A stretch of 40,359 nucleotides of DNA, taken from NCBI GenBank assembly GCA_903845065.1, contig CAIMWH010000177.1:1-40359 (forward strand), read 5' to 3'. A program made the translations under genes and the position numbers. The notes beneath the pieces were generated by a model. It worked only from the letters and a program-made list of their open reading frames with translations, did not search any database and was not told the origin of the DNA. Of the stretch, positions 24,344-33,384 are shown one piece after another (within the stretch, counting starts at the first letter, position 1; every line of letters starts with the position of its first letter). Source of the DNA: an uncultured Rhodospirillales bacterium. Lineage in GTDB: Bacteria; Pseudomonadota; Alphaproteobacteria; Acetobacterales; Acetobacteraceae.

Positions 24344-25678
24344 GTGAGGGTTTCGCCCTGGATGGGGCTGGCGATCATCGGGGTGGGCACGTTGACGGTG
24401 CCGCTCGATACCACGGTGAACCTGGCGTTTCCCCACATCGTCGCCGCCTTCGGCATTGCGGTGCCGCAGATCAAGTGGGTGGTGATCTGCTACGTCGGCG
24501 TGCACGCCAGCCTCATGCTGATCTGCGGGCGGCTGGGCGATTTGTTCGGCTATCGGCGGGTGTTCCTGCTCGGCTGTGCCTGGAGCGCGGTCGCGTTCGC
24601 GCTGTGTGCCATGGCGCCCGGCTACGGCTGGCTGCTGGCGGCCCGTGGCGTGCAGGGGGTGGGTGCGGCGCTGGTGCTGAGCGTGGGGCCGGCGTTGGCA
24701 ACCGCGTCCTACCCGCCGGCTTCCCGCACGCGGGTGCTGGGGCTCTACACCATGATGTTCGGCATCGGCGCCGCGCTGGGCCCCCCGCTGGCAGGGGTGC
24801 TGGTGGCGCGATGGGGATGGAGCGCGGTCTACGCCTTCCGGGTGCCGCTGGCCCTGGCCGGATTCGCGCTGGCGTGGCTGCTGCCGGCGGGGGTGCCGGC
24901 GGGGCGGGTGCGCTTCGATGTGGCCGGCGGCGTGCTGATGGTGGCGGCAACCGGGCTGCTGCTGCTCGGGCTCGACCAGATCCAGGCCGGCAGCCCGTGG
25001 GTGGCGCCGCTGCTGGGGCTCGCGGCGCTGGCCGGCCGGGCCTTCGTGCGGGTGGAGCGCCGCCAGGCCGCCCCCCTGATCGCGATGCGGCATTTCCGCG
25101 ACCGGGCCCTGGTATGGGCCCTGGTGAGCGCCATCGCGGTCAATATCGCCGGCTTCGCCATCCTGCTGCTGGCGCCGTTCCTGCTGGTGCGGATGGCGCA
25201 TCTCACGCCGGGCGAAACCGGGCTGGTGCTGGCCGCCTCGCCGCTCGGCATGATCATCTCCACCCCCTTCGCCGCCGGGATCGCGACGCGCTTCGGCCTC
25301 GGCGGGCTGTCACGCCTCGGACTCGGCGTGACCGCGATCGGGCTTGGACTGATGGGGGTGGACGCCCGGCTGCTGCCGCTGCTGGCCGCCGGCATGCTGG
25401 TGCAGGGCCTCGGCCAGGGGCTGTTCCAGGTGGCGAATTTCGACCAGGTGACGGCGGCCCTGCCGGTGGCCGACCGCGGGGTGGCGGGCAGCCTGGCGCT
25501 GCTCACCCGCACCTTTGGGCTGATGCTGGGGGCGACGCTGCTGATGCTGCTGATGCAACGGCTGGCGGCCTGGCTGGGCAGCGAGGTGGCGGGGATCGAG
25601 GGCGTCTACCGGGCGATGGCGCTGGTGCCGCTGGGATTGCTGCTGCTGACGCGGGTGATGGCGCCAAACGCCCGCTGA
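24344..25678 (+). CDS. MFS transporter, EmrB/QacA-like (DHA2) type
   Basis: 444-residue polytopic membrane protein with 12 or more hydrophobic segments. The early motif PLDTTVNLAFPHI (about 19-31) is the D-x-T-V-V-N-x-A-x-P-type signature of DHA2 drug:H+ antiporters, and GRLGDLFGYRRV (about 62-73) is MFS motif A. Such proteins export hydrophobic compounds by proton antiport; the substrate is not predictable. The chain is shorter than a typical 14-segment EmrB. The GTG at 24344 lacks a clear ribosome-binding site; an ATG at 24362 would still keep the first membrane segment. The upstream AT-rich element separates it from prfB. Confidence 0.85.
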   Translation: MRVSPWMGLAIIGVGTLTVPLDTTVNLAFPHIVAAFGIAVPQIKWVVICYVGVHASLMLICGRLGDLFGYRRVFLLGCAWSAVAFALCAMAPGYGWLLAARGVQGVGAALVLSVGPALATASYPPASRTRVLGLYTMMFGIGAALGPPLAGVLVARWGWSAVYAFRVPLALAGFALAWLLPAGVPAGRVRFDVAGGVLMVAATGLLLLGLDQIQAGSPWVAPLLGLAALAGRAFVRVERRQAAPLIAMRHFRDRALVWALVSAIAVNIAGFAILLLAPFLLVRMAHLTPGETGLVLAASPLGMIISTPFAAGIATRFGLGGLSRLGLGVTAIGLGLMGVDARLLPLLAAGMLVQGLGQGLFQVANFDQVTAALPVADRGVAGSLALLTRTFGLMLGATLLMLLMQRLAAWLGSEVAGIEGVYRAMALVPLGLLLLTRVMAPNAR

Positions 25679-25759
25679 ATGGGCATATTTCCGCTCCGGT
25701 TAAGCTCTGATTAGTCGTTGCGCTCCTACACAGCAGCAACATTGACATGATCGGGGACT

Positions 25760-27730
25760 GTGTTGGGCAATTTCCTGGCGCGATTGCGCATCGGCTACCA
25801 GGTTGCGGTGCTTGGGCTGGTCGGCACGTTGGGCATGGTGATGATCGCCGGGCTCAATCAATGGTCGGCCCTGGAGACCGGGCGGATCGCCGCGCGGGCA
25901 CAGGTGCTGCGCGAGTCCATGGCGCTCGACGGCCGCATGCGCATCGCCCTGTTGCAGGCCGGGCAGCACGAGCGGAACTTCCTGCTCAAGCCCGATGCGA
26001 AGCTGCCGCCGCTGCACCGCCTCGCCATCGGCAACGCCGAGGCCGCGACTGGCACGCTGCTGCAAAACTTCGCCGGCCGGCCCGCCGAGCTTGCCCGCAT
26101 CCAGGTCATCCGCGGCGCCATCCAGAACTACGTGGCCGCCTTCGATGACATCGTCAATAACGGGACGATGCTGGGCTTCACCGAGAATGACGGCCTGCTC
26201 GGCAGCCTGCGGGCGGCGGTTCATGGGGTGGAGGAGACGCTGGCCAGCATCGATGCGCCGGCCGCGCAAATCGCCATGCTGATGATGCGCCGCCACGAGA
26301 AGGACTTCATCGCCCGGGTGGATGCCCGCTACGCCGAGGACATCAAGGCCCGGCTGCCGGCATTCCGCGCCGCGATCGAGGCGGCCGGCATCGCGCCCGA
26401 CACCCGGACCCGGATGTTTGACCGCATGGCCACCTACCAGGACACCTTCGCCCGCTTCGTGTCCGCCACCCTGCTGCGGCAGAAATCGGCCACCGTGCTG
26501 GACGGGATCAACACCGAACTCGAACGCCACCTCGATGACCTCGATCATGATTTCACCGCGCTGACCCAGGCGGAGGAGGAAGTGGCCGTCGCCCAGGCGG
26601 ACCGGGCGCGGATGATCCTGCTTGCCTCCCTCGCGGGGCTGTTCGGTGTCATCAGCCTGATGTGCTTCGGCATCGGCCGCGGCATCGCCCGCCCGATCGT
26701 GGCGGTGACCGGCGCGATGCAGGCGCTGGCGGCCGGCGACCTCGCCGTGGCGGTGCCGATGGCGCCCCGGCGGGACGAGATCGGCGTGATGATGCGCGCG
26801 CTGGCAACCTTCAAGGAGGGCATGATCGCCGCCGAACGCCTCCGCGCGGAGCAGCAGGCCGACCAGCGGCGCCAGGTGGAACGCGGCGCCATCATCGCGG
26901 CCAGCGTCGCCGGGTTCGAGACCGCGATCGCCACCGTCGTCGGCTCGGTGTCGGCGGCGGCGACGGAGTTGCAGTCCACCGCGCAATCCATGGCGGCGGT
27001 ATCGGAACAGAGCACGCAGAAATCGGCCGGCGTGGCGGAAGCCTCGGCGCAGGCGACGCAGAACGTCCAAACCGTGGCCACCGCCGCCGAGGAGCTTGCG
27101 GCGTCGATCCACGAAATCAGCCATCAGGTGGCCGCCGCCGCCGGCATCATCGATGACGGCGTCCGCCAGACCGTGGAGTCCAATGCCCAGGTGCAGGGAT
27201 TGGCCGCCACGGCGGAGAAGATCGGCGATGTCGTGCGCATCATCAGCGGCATCGCCGGGCAAACCAACCTGCTGGCGCTGAACGCGACCATCGAGGCGGC
27301 GCGGGCGGGGGATGCCGGCAAGGGGTTCGCCGTGGTGGCGTCCGAGGTGAAGGCGCTGGCCACCCAAACGGCGCGCGCGACCGACGAAATTGCGATGCAG
27401 ATCAAGTCCATCCAGGAGGCGACCCGCCTGGCTGCCCTGTCGATCGAGGGTGTCACCCACACCATCGGCAGGGTGAACGAAACCGCCACCGCCATTGCGG
27501 CGGCGGTGGAGCAGCAAGGCGCGGCCACGCAGGAGATTTCGCGCAATGTGCTGGAGGCGGCCCGCGGCACGCAGGAGGTATCGGGCAGCATCGCCGGCGC
27601 CAGCGAGGCGGCGGCGCAAACCGGCGTGGCGGCCAGCCACGTGCTGACCGCATCACGCGAGTTGTCGCAGAACGGGGAGATGCTGAAGGCGCGGGTGGAG
27701 CAGTTCCTGCGCGAGGTGCGCGCGGCCTAG
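25760..27730 (+). CDS. Methyl-accepting chemotaxis protein with HBM sensor domain
   Basis: Membrane chemoreceptor of 656 residues. A short N-terminus and first membrane helix (about 13-31) are followed by a periplasmic helical bimodular (HBM) domain (about 36-280) recognised by its paired motifs HERNFLLKP (near 70) and [10 protein letters not shown] (near 177). Then come a second membrane helix (about 283-303), HAMP (about 306-360), and a coiled-coil signalling domain whose hairpin tip reads [20 protein letters not shown] (near 495-515). HBM receptors characterised elsewhere sense organic acids; the ligand here is unknown. No C-terminal CheR-tethering pentapeptide is seen (ends REVRAA). GTG start with CGGGG upstream. 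No che genes are near, so it must work with an array encoded elsewhere. Confidence 0.9.
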   Translation: MLGNFLARLRIGYQVAVLGLVGTLGMVMIAGLNQWSALETGRIAARAQVLRESMALDGRMRIALLQAGQHERNFLLKPDAKLPPLHRLAIGNAEAATGTLLQNFAGRPAELARIQVIRGAIQNYVAAFDDIVNNGTMLGFTENDGLLGSLRAAVHGVEETLASIDAPAAQIAMLMMRRHEKDFIARVDARYAEDIKARLPAFRAAIEAAGIAPDTRTRMFDRMATYQDTFARFVSATLLRQKSATVLDGINTELERHLDDLDHDFTALTQAEEEVAVAQADRARMILLASLAGLFGVISLMCFGIGRGIARPIVAVTGAMQALAAGDLAVAVPMAPRRDEIGVMMRALATFKEGMIAAERLRAEQQADQRRQVERGAIIAASVAGFETAIATVVGSVSAAATELQSTAQSMAAVSEQSTQKSAGVAEASAQATQNVQTVATAAEELAASIHEISHQVAAAAGIIDDGVRQTVESNAQVQGLAATAEKIGDVVRIISGIAGQTNLLALNATIEAARAGDAGKGFAVVASEVKALATQTARATDEIAMQIKSIQEATRLAALSIEGVTHTIGRVNETATAIAAAVEQQGAATQEISRNVLEAARGTQEVSGSIAGASEAAAQTGVAASHVLTASRELSQNGEMLKARVEQFLREVRAA

Positions 27731-28128
27731 CCGGTCACGCGCTCCCATTCCAGCTCGCGGGTCACCTGGCGGCCGCGGATGTTCCGGGTGGGCGGGCGCA
27801 GGATGAGGCGCGCGCCTTCAAAACGGGCATCGCGGATCTGGTCGGCCTCGCGCAAGCGGGGTTCGGAGGCACCGTCCACCACCGTCACCAACCGGCTGCC
27901 GTCGAAGCTGTAGCGGCCGATGTAGGACACATAGGCGCGAACGGCATCCGGGGTTTCGGGGCGCCCGTCGGAGAGCACCGCCATCATGCGCCCCTCGGGG
28001 GTGAAGGTGGCGATGCCGATCCCCATCGGCCCGAAAGCGGCGGGGAAGGGGGCGCCGGTTTCATCCCAGGCGCGCTCGGCCACGAGGCGCCAGGTGCCGG
28101 TGATGGTTGGGCCGGGGGTGTGGGTCAT
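27727..28128 (-). CDS. Lipocalin-like domain protein
   Basis: 133-residue single-domain protein of the lipocalin-like (Lipocalin_5) type: GTWRLVAE at the start, [24 protein letters not shown], and the closing LEWERV strand. Small proteins of this type are presumed ligand-binding beta barrels, often beside oxidoreductase genes. No signal peptide, so cytosolic. It follows the monooxygenase gene by 25 bases on the same strand and probably shares its transcript; handling of the substrate or product of that enzyme is inference. Its 3' end overlaps the convergent chemoreceptor gene by 4 bases. Confidence 0.8.
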   Translation of the reverse strand: MTHTPGPTITGTWRLVAERAWDETGAPFPAAFGPMGIGIATFTPEGRMMAVLSDGRPETPDAVRAYVSYIGRYSFDGSRLVTVVDGASEPRLREADQIRDARFEGARLILRPPTRNIRGRQVTRELEWERVTG

Positions 28129-28153
28129 CGGCTGCCGGCCGCTATCGCGCCGC

Positions 28154-29800
28154 CTATTCCGCCGCCTGCACCGCCGCGTGGACCGGGCTCAGCCGAAACC
28201 CCTCGTAGCCGGCCTGGGCGATGGCGTCGCATTTCTCGCGATAGGCGCCCACGCCGCCGATATACGGCATGAACACCTGCGGCTTGCCCGGGATATTGGC
28301 GCCCATGTACCAGGAGTTGGCCTGCGGGTAGAGCGTGCGGTGCGCGACGTCGTTGACATGCATGACCCAGGCTTCCTGGGCGGCACCGTCCGCCTCGATC
28401 GCGCCCTGGGCGTGCGCGCGCATCCAGGCCAGGCAGTCGGCGATCCAGTCGACGTGCTGCTCGATGGAGACCATCATGTTGGACAGCACCGAGGGGCTGC
28501 CGGGGCCGGTCACCATGAACATGTTGGGCAGCCCGGCGGTCATCAGGCCGAGAAAGGTGTGCGGCCCGGCGGACCAAGCCTCGCGCAGGGAGGCCCCGTC
28601 GCGCCCGGCGATGTCGATTTTCAGCAGTGTGCCGGTCATCGCATCGAAGCCGGTGGCGAACACGATGGCGTCGAAGGCGTAGCTCTGCGCGGTGGTGTCG
28701 AGCCCGGCCTGGGTGATTTCGCGGATCGGGGTGTCGTGCAGGTCCACCAGGGTGACGTTGGGGCGGTTGAAGGTCTCGTAGTAGTCGGTGTCGACGCAGA
28801 TGCGCTTGGTGCCGATGGGATGGTTGGTGGGCAGCAGTTTCTCGGCGACCTTGGGGTCATGCACGATGGCGCGGATCTTCTCGTGCACGAAGGCCACCGC
28901 GGTGTCGTTGGAGGCCTTGTTGAGCGCGAGGTCGTTGTAGGCCTGCATGAAATAGGTGCCGCCCAGCTTCCAGCGCTGCTCGTAGTTGGCGCGGCGCTCG
29001 GCCTCGCTGTCGGCGAGGGCGGATTTGTCGTTCAGCGGTGAGACGACGCCCGAGCGCATCTTGCGGGCCTCGGCGCGGCGGCGGGCATAGTCGCGCTTCC
29101 ATTCCGCCTCGTACTCGGCCGGCATCGGGCCGTTGCGCGAGGGGATGGAGAAGTTCGGGGTGCGCTGGAAGACATAGACATGCTTGGCCTGCGCGGCGAT
29201 CACCGGGATGGACTGGATCGCCGAGGACCCGGTGCCGATGACCCCGACCACCTGGCCGGTGAAATCCACCGGCTCATGCGGCCACTGGCCGGTGTGATAG
29301 GTGCGCCCCCGGAAGCTGTCGCGCCCGGCGATGTCGGGCATGCGGGAGGAGGACAGGCAGCCGGTGGCCATCACCACGTGATGGGCGCGCACAGTCTCAC
29401 CTTGGTCGGTGCCCACCGCCCAGGACTGGCTGCCCTCGTTCCACGCGGCGGACTGCACGCGGGTGTTGAACGTGATGTCGCGCCGCAGGTCGAGCTTGTC
29501 GGCGACGAAGTTGGCGTAGCGCAGGATTTCGGGCTGGCCCGAGAAGAGTTCGGACCATTGCCATTCCTGCTGGAGTTCGTCCGAGAAGCCGAAGGAGTAC
29601 TGCATGCTCTCCACATCGCAGCGGGCGCCGGGGTAGCGGTTCCAGTACCACGTGCCACCAACCCCGCTGCCGGCCTCGAAAATGCGCGCGGTCATGCCCA
29701 GGCCGCGCAGCCGGTGCAGCATATACAGGCCGGCGAAACCGGCTCCCACGATCACGACGTCAATGGCGCGAGGATCGCTGTGTCCGGCATCCTGGGGCAT
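28154..29800 (-). CDS. Flavin-containing Baeyer-Villiger monooxygenase
   Basis: FAD- and NADPH-dependent enzyme inserting oxygen next to a ketone carbonyl (cyclohexanone/phenylacetone monooxygenase group). 548 residues. FAD Rossmann motif GAGFAG (19-24), the GGTWYWNRYPGARCD block (about 48-62), the Baeyer-Villiger fingerprint FRGRTYHTGQWP (163-174), and the NADPH Rossmann motif GTGSSA (189-194). The C-terminal part (GVGAYREKCD) is intact. ATG 29800 has AGGAG 7 bases upstream; an in-frame GTG 31 codons earlier would add an unrelated leader. The ketone substrate is unknown (steroid, terpenoid or cyclic ketone are possible). Probably an operon with the lipocalin-like gene. Confidence 0.93.
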   Translation of the reverse strand: MPQDAGHSDPRAIDVVIVGAGFAGLYMLHRLRGLGMTARIFEAGSGVGGTWYWNRYPGARCDVESMQYSFGFSDELQQEWQWSELFSGQPEILRYANFVADKLDLRRDITFNTRVQSAAWNEGSQSWAVGTDQGETVRAHHVVMATGCLSSSRMPDIAGRDSFRGRTYHTGQWPHEPVDFTGQVVGVIGTGSSAIQSIPVIAAQAKHVYVFQRTPNFSIPSRNGPMPAEYEAEWKRDYARRRAEARKMRSGVVSPLNDKSALADSEAERRANYEQRWKLGGTYFMQAYNDLALNKASNDTAVAFVHEKIRAIVHDPKVAEKLLPTNHPIGTKRICVDTDYYETFNRPNVTLVDLHDTPIREITQAGLDTTAQSYAFDAIVFATGFDAMTGTLLKIDIAGRDGASLREAWSAGPHTFLGLMTAGLPNMFMVTGPGSPSVLSNMMVSIEQHVDWIADCLAWMRAHAQGAIEADGAAQEAWVMHVNDVAHRTLYPQANSWYMGANIPGKPQVFMPYIGGVGAYREKCDAIAQAGYEGFRLSPVHAAVQAAE

Positions 29801-29927
29801 ATTTCTCTCCTGCGGCTCGTTCGTTGGCCTCTGGCGGAGAGTGAAGCGGTGGGGGTTCGGCGGGTCAAGCCCGGTGTCGATCGCAGAATTCACCAGGCGG
29901 CGAGATCGCGGGAAGGAAGGCCGCCCG

Positions 29928-30200
29928 CTACCGGCGCAGGCGCCACATCTGCCAGCGCCAGGCCCCCCAGGCGATGACGCCGGCGGCGAGCGCCACCGGG
30001 ATCAGCATCAGGGCGAACCACATCGCCAGCGCTGCCAGCGCGATCCCGGCCGCAATCACCGCCACCAGCACCGCGATGCGGAACACCTGGGTGATCAGCG
30101 GCGTGCGCGGTGGATCGATGAAACGGCCATCCGGCGTCATGTCGATGATGTCATCGGCGCCGGATTGTTCGGACGGCATGCGGTGGATGATGAACTTCAT
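29928..30200 (-). CDS. Small two-helix membrane protein
   Basis: 90-residue hypothetical protein. The N-terminal 33 residues are polar (MKFIIHRMPSEQSGADDIIDM), followed by two adjacent hydrophobic helices (about 36-57 and 60-80) and a basic end WRWQMWRLRR, suggesting a cytoplasmic C-terminus. No family recognised. The ATG at 30200 is preferred over a longer reading by the GGGGCA just upstream. About 125 bases upstream of the monooxygenase start on the same strand; co-transcription is possible but not clear. Confidence 0.65.
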   Translation of the reverse strand: MKFIIHRMPSEQSGADDIIDMTPDGRFIDPPRTPLITQVFRIAVLVAVIAAGIALAALAMWFALMLIPVALAAGVIAWGAWRWQMWRLRR

Positions 30201-30323
30201 GGTGCCCCAACTCTGCACCAGCGGACGTGGCGGCCTCAATAGTCCAGGCGATTACGCTTCGTTCAGGTTGACCGCTGGTTTGAGCGAAGCCTAGCCTTCC
30301 GAGTACCCGCAGGAGAGCCGCCG

Positions 30324-31919
30324 ATGTCCCGTGTTAGCCGCCGTTCCGTTCTCGCCGGGGCCGCCGCCCTCGCTGCCCCGCTGGCCGCCCCGCGCATCGC
30401 GGCCGCCCAGGGCAGCCGGACGCTGAAATTCATCCCGCACGCCGATCTCACCGTGGTCGATCCCTCCTGGACCACCGCCTACATCACCCGCAACCACGCC
30501 ATGATGTGCTTCGACACCCTGTTCGGCACCGATGCCGCCAACGCGGTGTCCCCGCAGATGCTGGAGGGGCACGTCATCGAGGATGACGGCAAGACCTGGA
30601 AGCTGACCCTGCGGGATGGCCTGAAGTTCCATGACGGCGCGCCGGTGCTGGCGCGCGATGCCGCCGCCTCGATCCGCCGCTGGGCGGCGCGGGACAACTA
30701 CGGCAAGACCATCGCCTCATTGACCGACGAGATGACGGCGCCGGACGACAAGACCATCCGCATCCGCCTGAAACGGGCGTTCCCGCTGTTGTCCGCGGCC
30801 CTCGGCAAGGGCGGCTCCTCGGTCTGCGCCATCATGCCCGAGCGCCTCGCGGCCGGGGACGCGACCAAGCCGATCACCGAGGTGATCGGCTCCGGCCCCT
30901 TCCGGTTCGTGGCCGCCGAGCGCAACACCGGCGCCAAGGTGGTCTATGCCCGCAACGAGGCCTATGTGCCACGCGCCTCCGGCACCCCCTCGTTCACCGC
31001 GGGGCCGAAGATCGTGAACTTCGATCGGGTGGAGTGGCATATCATCCCCGACCAGGGCACCGCCTCCGCCGCCTTGCAGGCGGGCGAGGTGGATTGGTGG
31101 GAACTGCCCACCGCCGATTTGTGGCCGCTCATCAAGGCCAACCCGAAGCTCAGCCTCACCGTGCACGACAAGACCGGTTACATGGGCTTCATGCGGCTGA
31201 ACCACCTGACGGCGCCGTTCAACAACCCGGCGATCCGCCGCGCCCTGTTCGGCGCCGTGAGCCAGGATGACTTCATGCAGGCCGTGGTGGGCACCGATCC
31301 GGCGATGCGGCGCGATGGGGTGGGGTTCTTCTGCCCAACCTCGCCGATGGCCAACGAAGCCGGCATGGCCGCGCTGACCGGGCCGCGCGACATGGCCAAG
31401 GTGAAGGCGGCCATCCTGGCGGCCGGCTACAAGGGCGAGAAGGTGGCGGTGCTGGTGCCGTCGGACGTGCCAACCCTGAAGGCCATCGCCGAGGTGGGGG
31501 CGGACATGCTGACCCGCTGCGGCTTCAACGTGGATGCCCAGTACATGGACTGGGGCAGCATGGTGCAGCGCCTCAGCCGGGTGGACGCGGCGGACCAGGG
31601 CGGCTGGAACGTCTATCACTCCTACTGGTCGGGGCTGGATCAGTGGGACCCGGCGGTGAACGCCTCGCTGCGGGCGCTAGGGCGCAATGGCGGCCCGGGC
31701 TGGCCGGACAGCCCGAAAATCGAGGGCCTGCGCGACGCCTGGCTCGCCGCCGCATCGCTCGACGAGCAGAAGCGCATCGCGCGGGACCTGCAACTCCAGG
31801 CCTTCGAGGATGTACCCTACCTGCCGCTCGGCCAGAATTTCGCGCCGATGGCCTACAAGAAGGAACTCACCGGGGTGCTGGATGGCTACGCGCTGTTCTG
31901 GAATGTGAAGCGGGGCTGA
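30324..31919 (+). CDS. Tat-exported ABC transporter substrate-binding protein (SBP family 5)
   Basis: Periplasmic solute-binding protein of the dipeptide/oligopeptide type (PF00496), 531 residues. The twin-arginine signal SRRSVLAGAAALAA ends near AAAQG (about residue 30), so it is exported folded. Family features include PQMLEGHVIEDDGKTWKLTLRDGLKFHDG (here read in pieces, about residues 75-105), FNNPAIRRALFGAV in the middle, and the YWSGLDQWDP region. Ligands of this family range from peptides to opines, nickel and glutathione; the ligand cannot be predicted here. No permease or ATPase gene follows, so the binding protein is orphaned in this window. Four bases separate it from the amidase gene, strongly suggesting co-expression. 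Confidence 0.9.
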   Translation: MSRVSRRSVLAGAAALAAPLAAPRIAAAQGSRTLKFIPHADLTVVDPSWTTAYITRNHAMMCFDTLFGTDAANAVSPQMLEGHVIEDDGKTWKLTLRDGLKFHDGAPVLARDAAASIRRWAARDNYGKTIASLTDEMTAPDDKTIRIRLKRAFPLLSAALGKGGSSVCAIMPERLAAGDATKPITEVIGSGPFRFVAAERNTGAKVVYARNEAYVPRASGTPSFTAGPKIVNFDRVEWHIIPDQGTASAALQAGEVDWWELPTADLWPLIKANPKLSLTVHDKTGYMGFMRLNHLTAPFNNPAIRRALFGAVSQDDFMQAVVGTDPAMRRDGVGFFCPTSPMANEAGMAALTGPRDMAKVKAAILAAGYKGEKVAVLVPSDVPTLKAIAEVGADMLTRCGFNVDAQYMDWGSMVQRLSRVDAADQGGWNVYHSYWSGLDQWDPAVNASLRALGRNGGPGWPDSPKIEGLRDAWLAAASLDEQKRIARDLQLQAFEDVPYLPLGQNFAPMAYKKELTGVLDGYALFWNVKRG

Positions 31920-31922
31920 ACG

Positions 31923-33326
31923 ATGGAACTATGGCAGTACGACGCGACCGACCTCGCGCGATTGATCCGCACCGGGCAGGCATCGAGCCGGGAGGCGACC
32001 GCCTCCTGCCTGGCGCGGGTGGACGCGGTCAACCCGAAGCTGAACGCCATCGTGCAGCGCTTCGACGACCAGGCGCTGGCGATGGCGGACGCGGCGGACG
32101 CGGCGCGGTCCCGCGGCGAGGCGCTGGGGCCGCTGCACGGCGTGCCGGTCACCATCAAGATCAACACCGACCAGAAGGGCCACGCCACCGACAACGGGGT
32201 GATCGGGTTGAAGGACCTGATCGCGCCCGAGGACGCGCCGGTGGTGGCCAACCTGCGCCAGGCCGGCGCCGTGTTCCTCGGGCGAACCAACGCGCCGGCG
32301 TTCTCGATGCGGATTTTCTCCGAGAACGCGCTGCACGGGCGGACGCATAATCCGCGCGATCGCGGGATCACCCCGGGCGGCTCCTCCGGCGGCGCGGGTG
32401 CGGCGATCGCCTCGGGGATGGGGCCGATTGCCCATGGCAACGATATCGGCGGCTCCGTGCGCATCCCGGCCTATTGCAACGGGGTGGTCGGGCTGCGCGT
32501 GGGCCTGGGTCGCATCCCGGCCTACAGCCCGATGGCGACGGCGGGGCGGCCGATCGGCTCCCAGTTGATGGCAACCCAGGGGCCGCATACCCGCACCGTG
32601 CGCGATGCCCGCCTGGCGCTGGCGGTGATGGCCCAGGGCGATCCGTGCGACACCCGCTGGGCCGACGCGCCGCTGGTGGGCCCGGCGCCGCAGCGCCCGA
32701 TCCGCGTCGCCCTGGTGCCCGAGGTGCCCGACGGCTTCACCCATCCGGCGCAGGCCGCCGCGGTGCGCGCGGCCGGGCGGCATCTGGCCGCCGCCGGCTA
32801 CGCCGTGGAGGAGACCCTGCCGCCCGATTTGTCGGAGGCGACGCGGATCTGGCACGTGCTGGGCTCGACAGACGTGTTCCGTGGCCTCGGCCCGATGATG
32901 GAAAAATACGGCGAGCCGGATGCCATCACCTCGATGAAGCTGTGGCTCCAGATCGCGCCGCCGGCCAACGATGCCAGCGCGGCGCTGGATGCCCTGGCGG
33001 CGCGGGATTTCCTGCTGTGGCGCTGGCAGCAGTTCTTCCAGCACCACCAGATCGTCATCATGCCAACCCTGGCCGACCTGCCGCCGCCCTTCGGCGAGGA
33101 CACCAATATCGAAGGGCAGCGCCGCATCCTCGACTCCATCCGGGTCAGCCTCGTGGCGCCCGCCCTGGGCCTGCCCGGCCTCGCGGTGCCGGTGGGCCAT
33201 CACGGCACCCTGCGCACCGGCGTGCAGATCGTCACCGGGCGCTTCCGCGAAGACCTCGCCCTCGATGCCGGCGAGGTGATCGAGGCGGCGGAGGGCGTGG
33301 TTACGCCGATCGATCCGGCCTGGTAG
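31923..33326 (+). CDS. Amidase-signature family hydrolase
   Basis: 467-residue cytosolic amidase (PF01425). The Ser-cisSer-Lys triad is visible: Lys79 (VTIKIN), cis-Ser154 in GGSSGGAGA, and nucleophile Ser178 in GNDIGGSVRIP. Such enzymes hydrolyse aryl or aliphatic amides or act in GatA; with no gatB or gatC nearby and a binding protein immediately upstream, a catabolic amidase is more likely. The start is an ATG 3 bases after the preceding stop; the A-rich end of that gene offers only a weak ribosome-binding site, so translational coupling is probable. It presumably acts on whatever the upstream binding protein captures. Confidence 0.93.
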   Translation: MELWQYDATDLARLIRTGQASSREATASCLARVDAVNPKLNAIVQRFDDQALAMADAADAARSRGEALGPLHGVPVTIKINTDQKGHATDNGVIGLKDLIAPEDAPVVANLRQAGAVFLGRTNAPAFSMRIFSENALHGRTHNPRDRGITPGGSSGGAGAAIASGMGPIAHGNDIGGSVRIPAYCNGVVGLRVGLGRIPAYSPMATAGRPIGSQLMATQGPHTRTVRDARLALAVMAQGDPCDTRWADAPLVGPAPQRPIRVALVPEVPDGFTHPAQAAAVRAAGRHLAAAGYAVEETLPPDLSEATRIWHVLGSTDVFRGLGPMMEKYGEPDAITSMKLWLQIAPPANDASAALDALAARDFLLWRWQQFFQHHQIVIMPTLADLPPPFGEDTNIEGQRRILDSIRVSLVAPALGLPGLAVPVGHHGTLRTGVQIVTGRFREDLALDAGEVIEAAEGVVTPIDPAW

Positions 33327-33384
33327 CCGCGCAAGAGCGATCGAGCGGAGGCGGCGGAGGTTCCTGGCGGGGGGAGTGGCGGCG

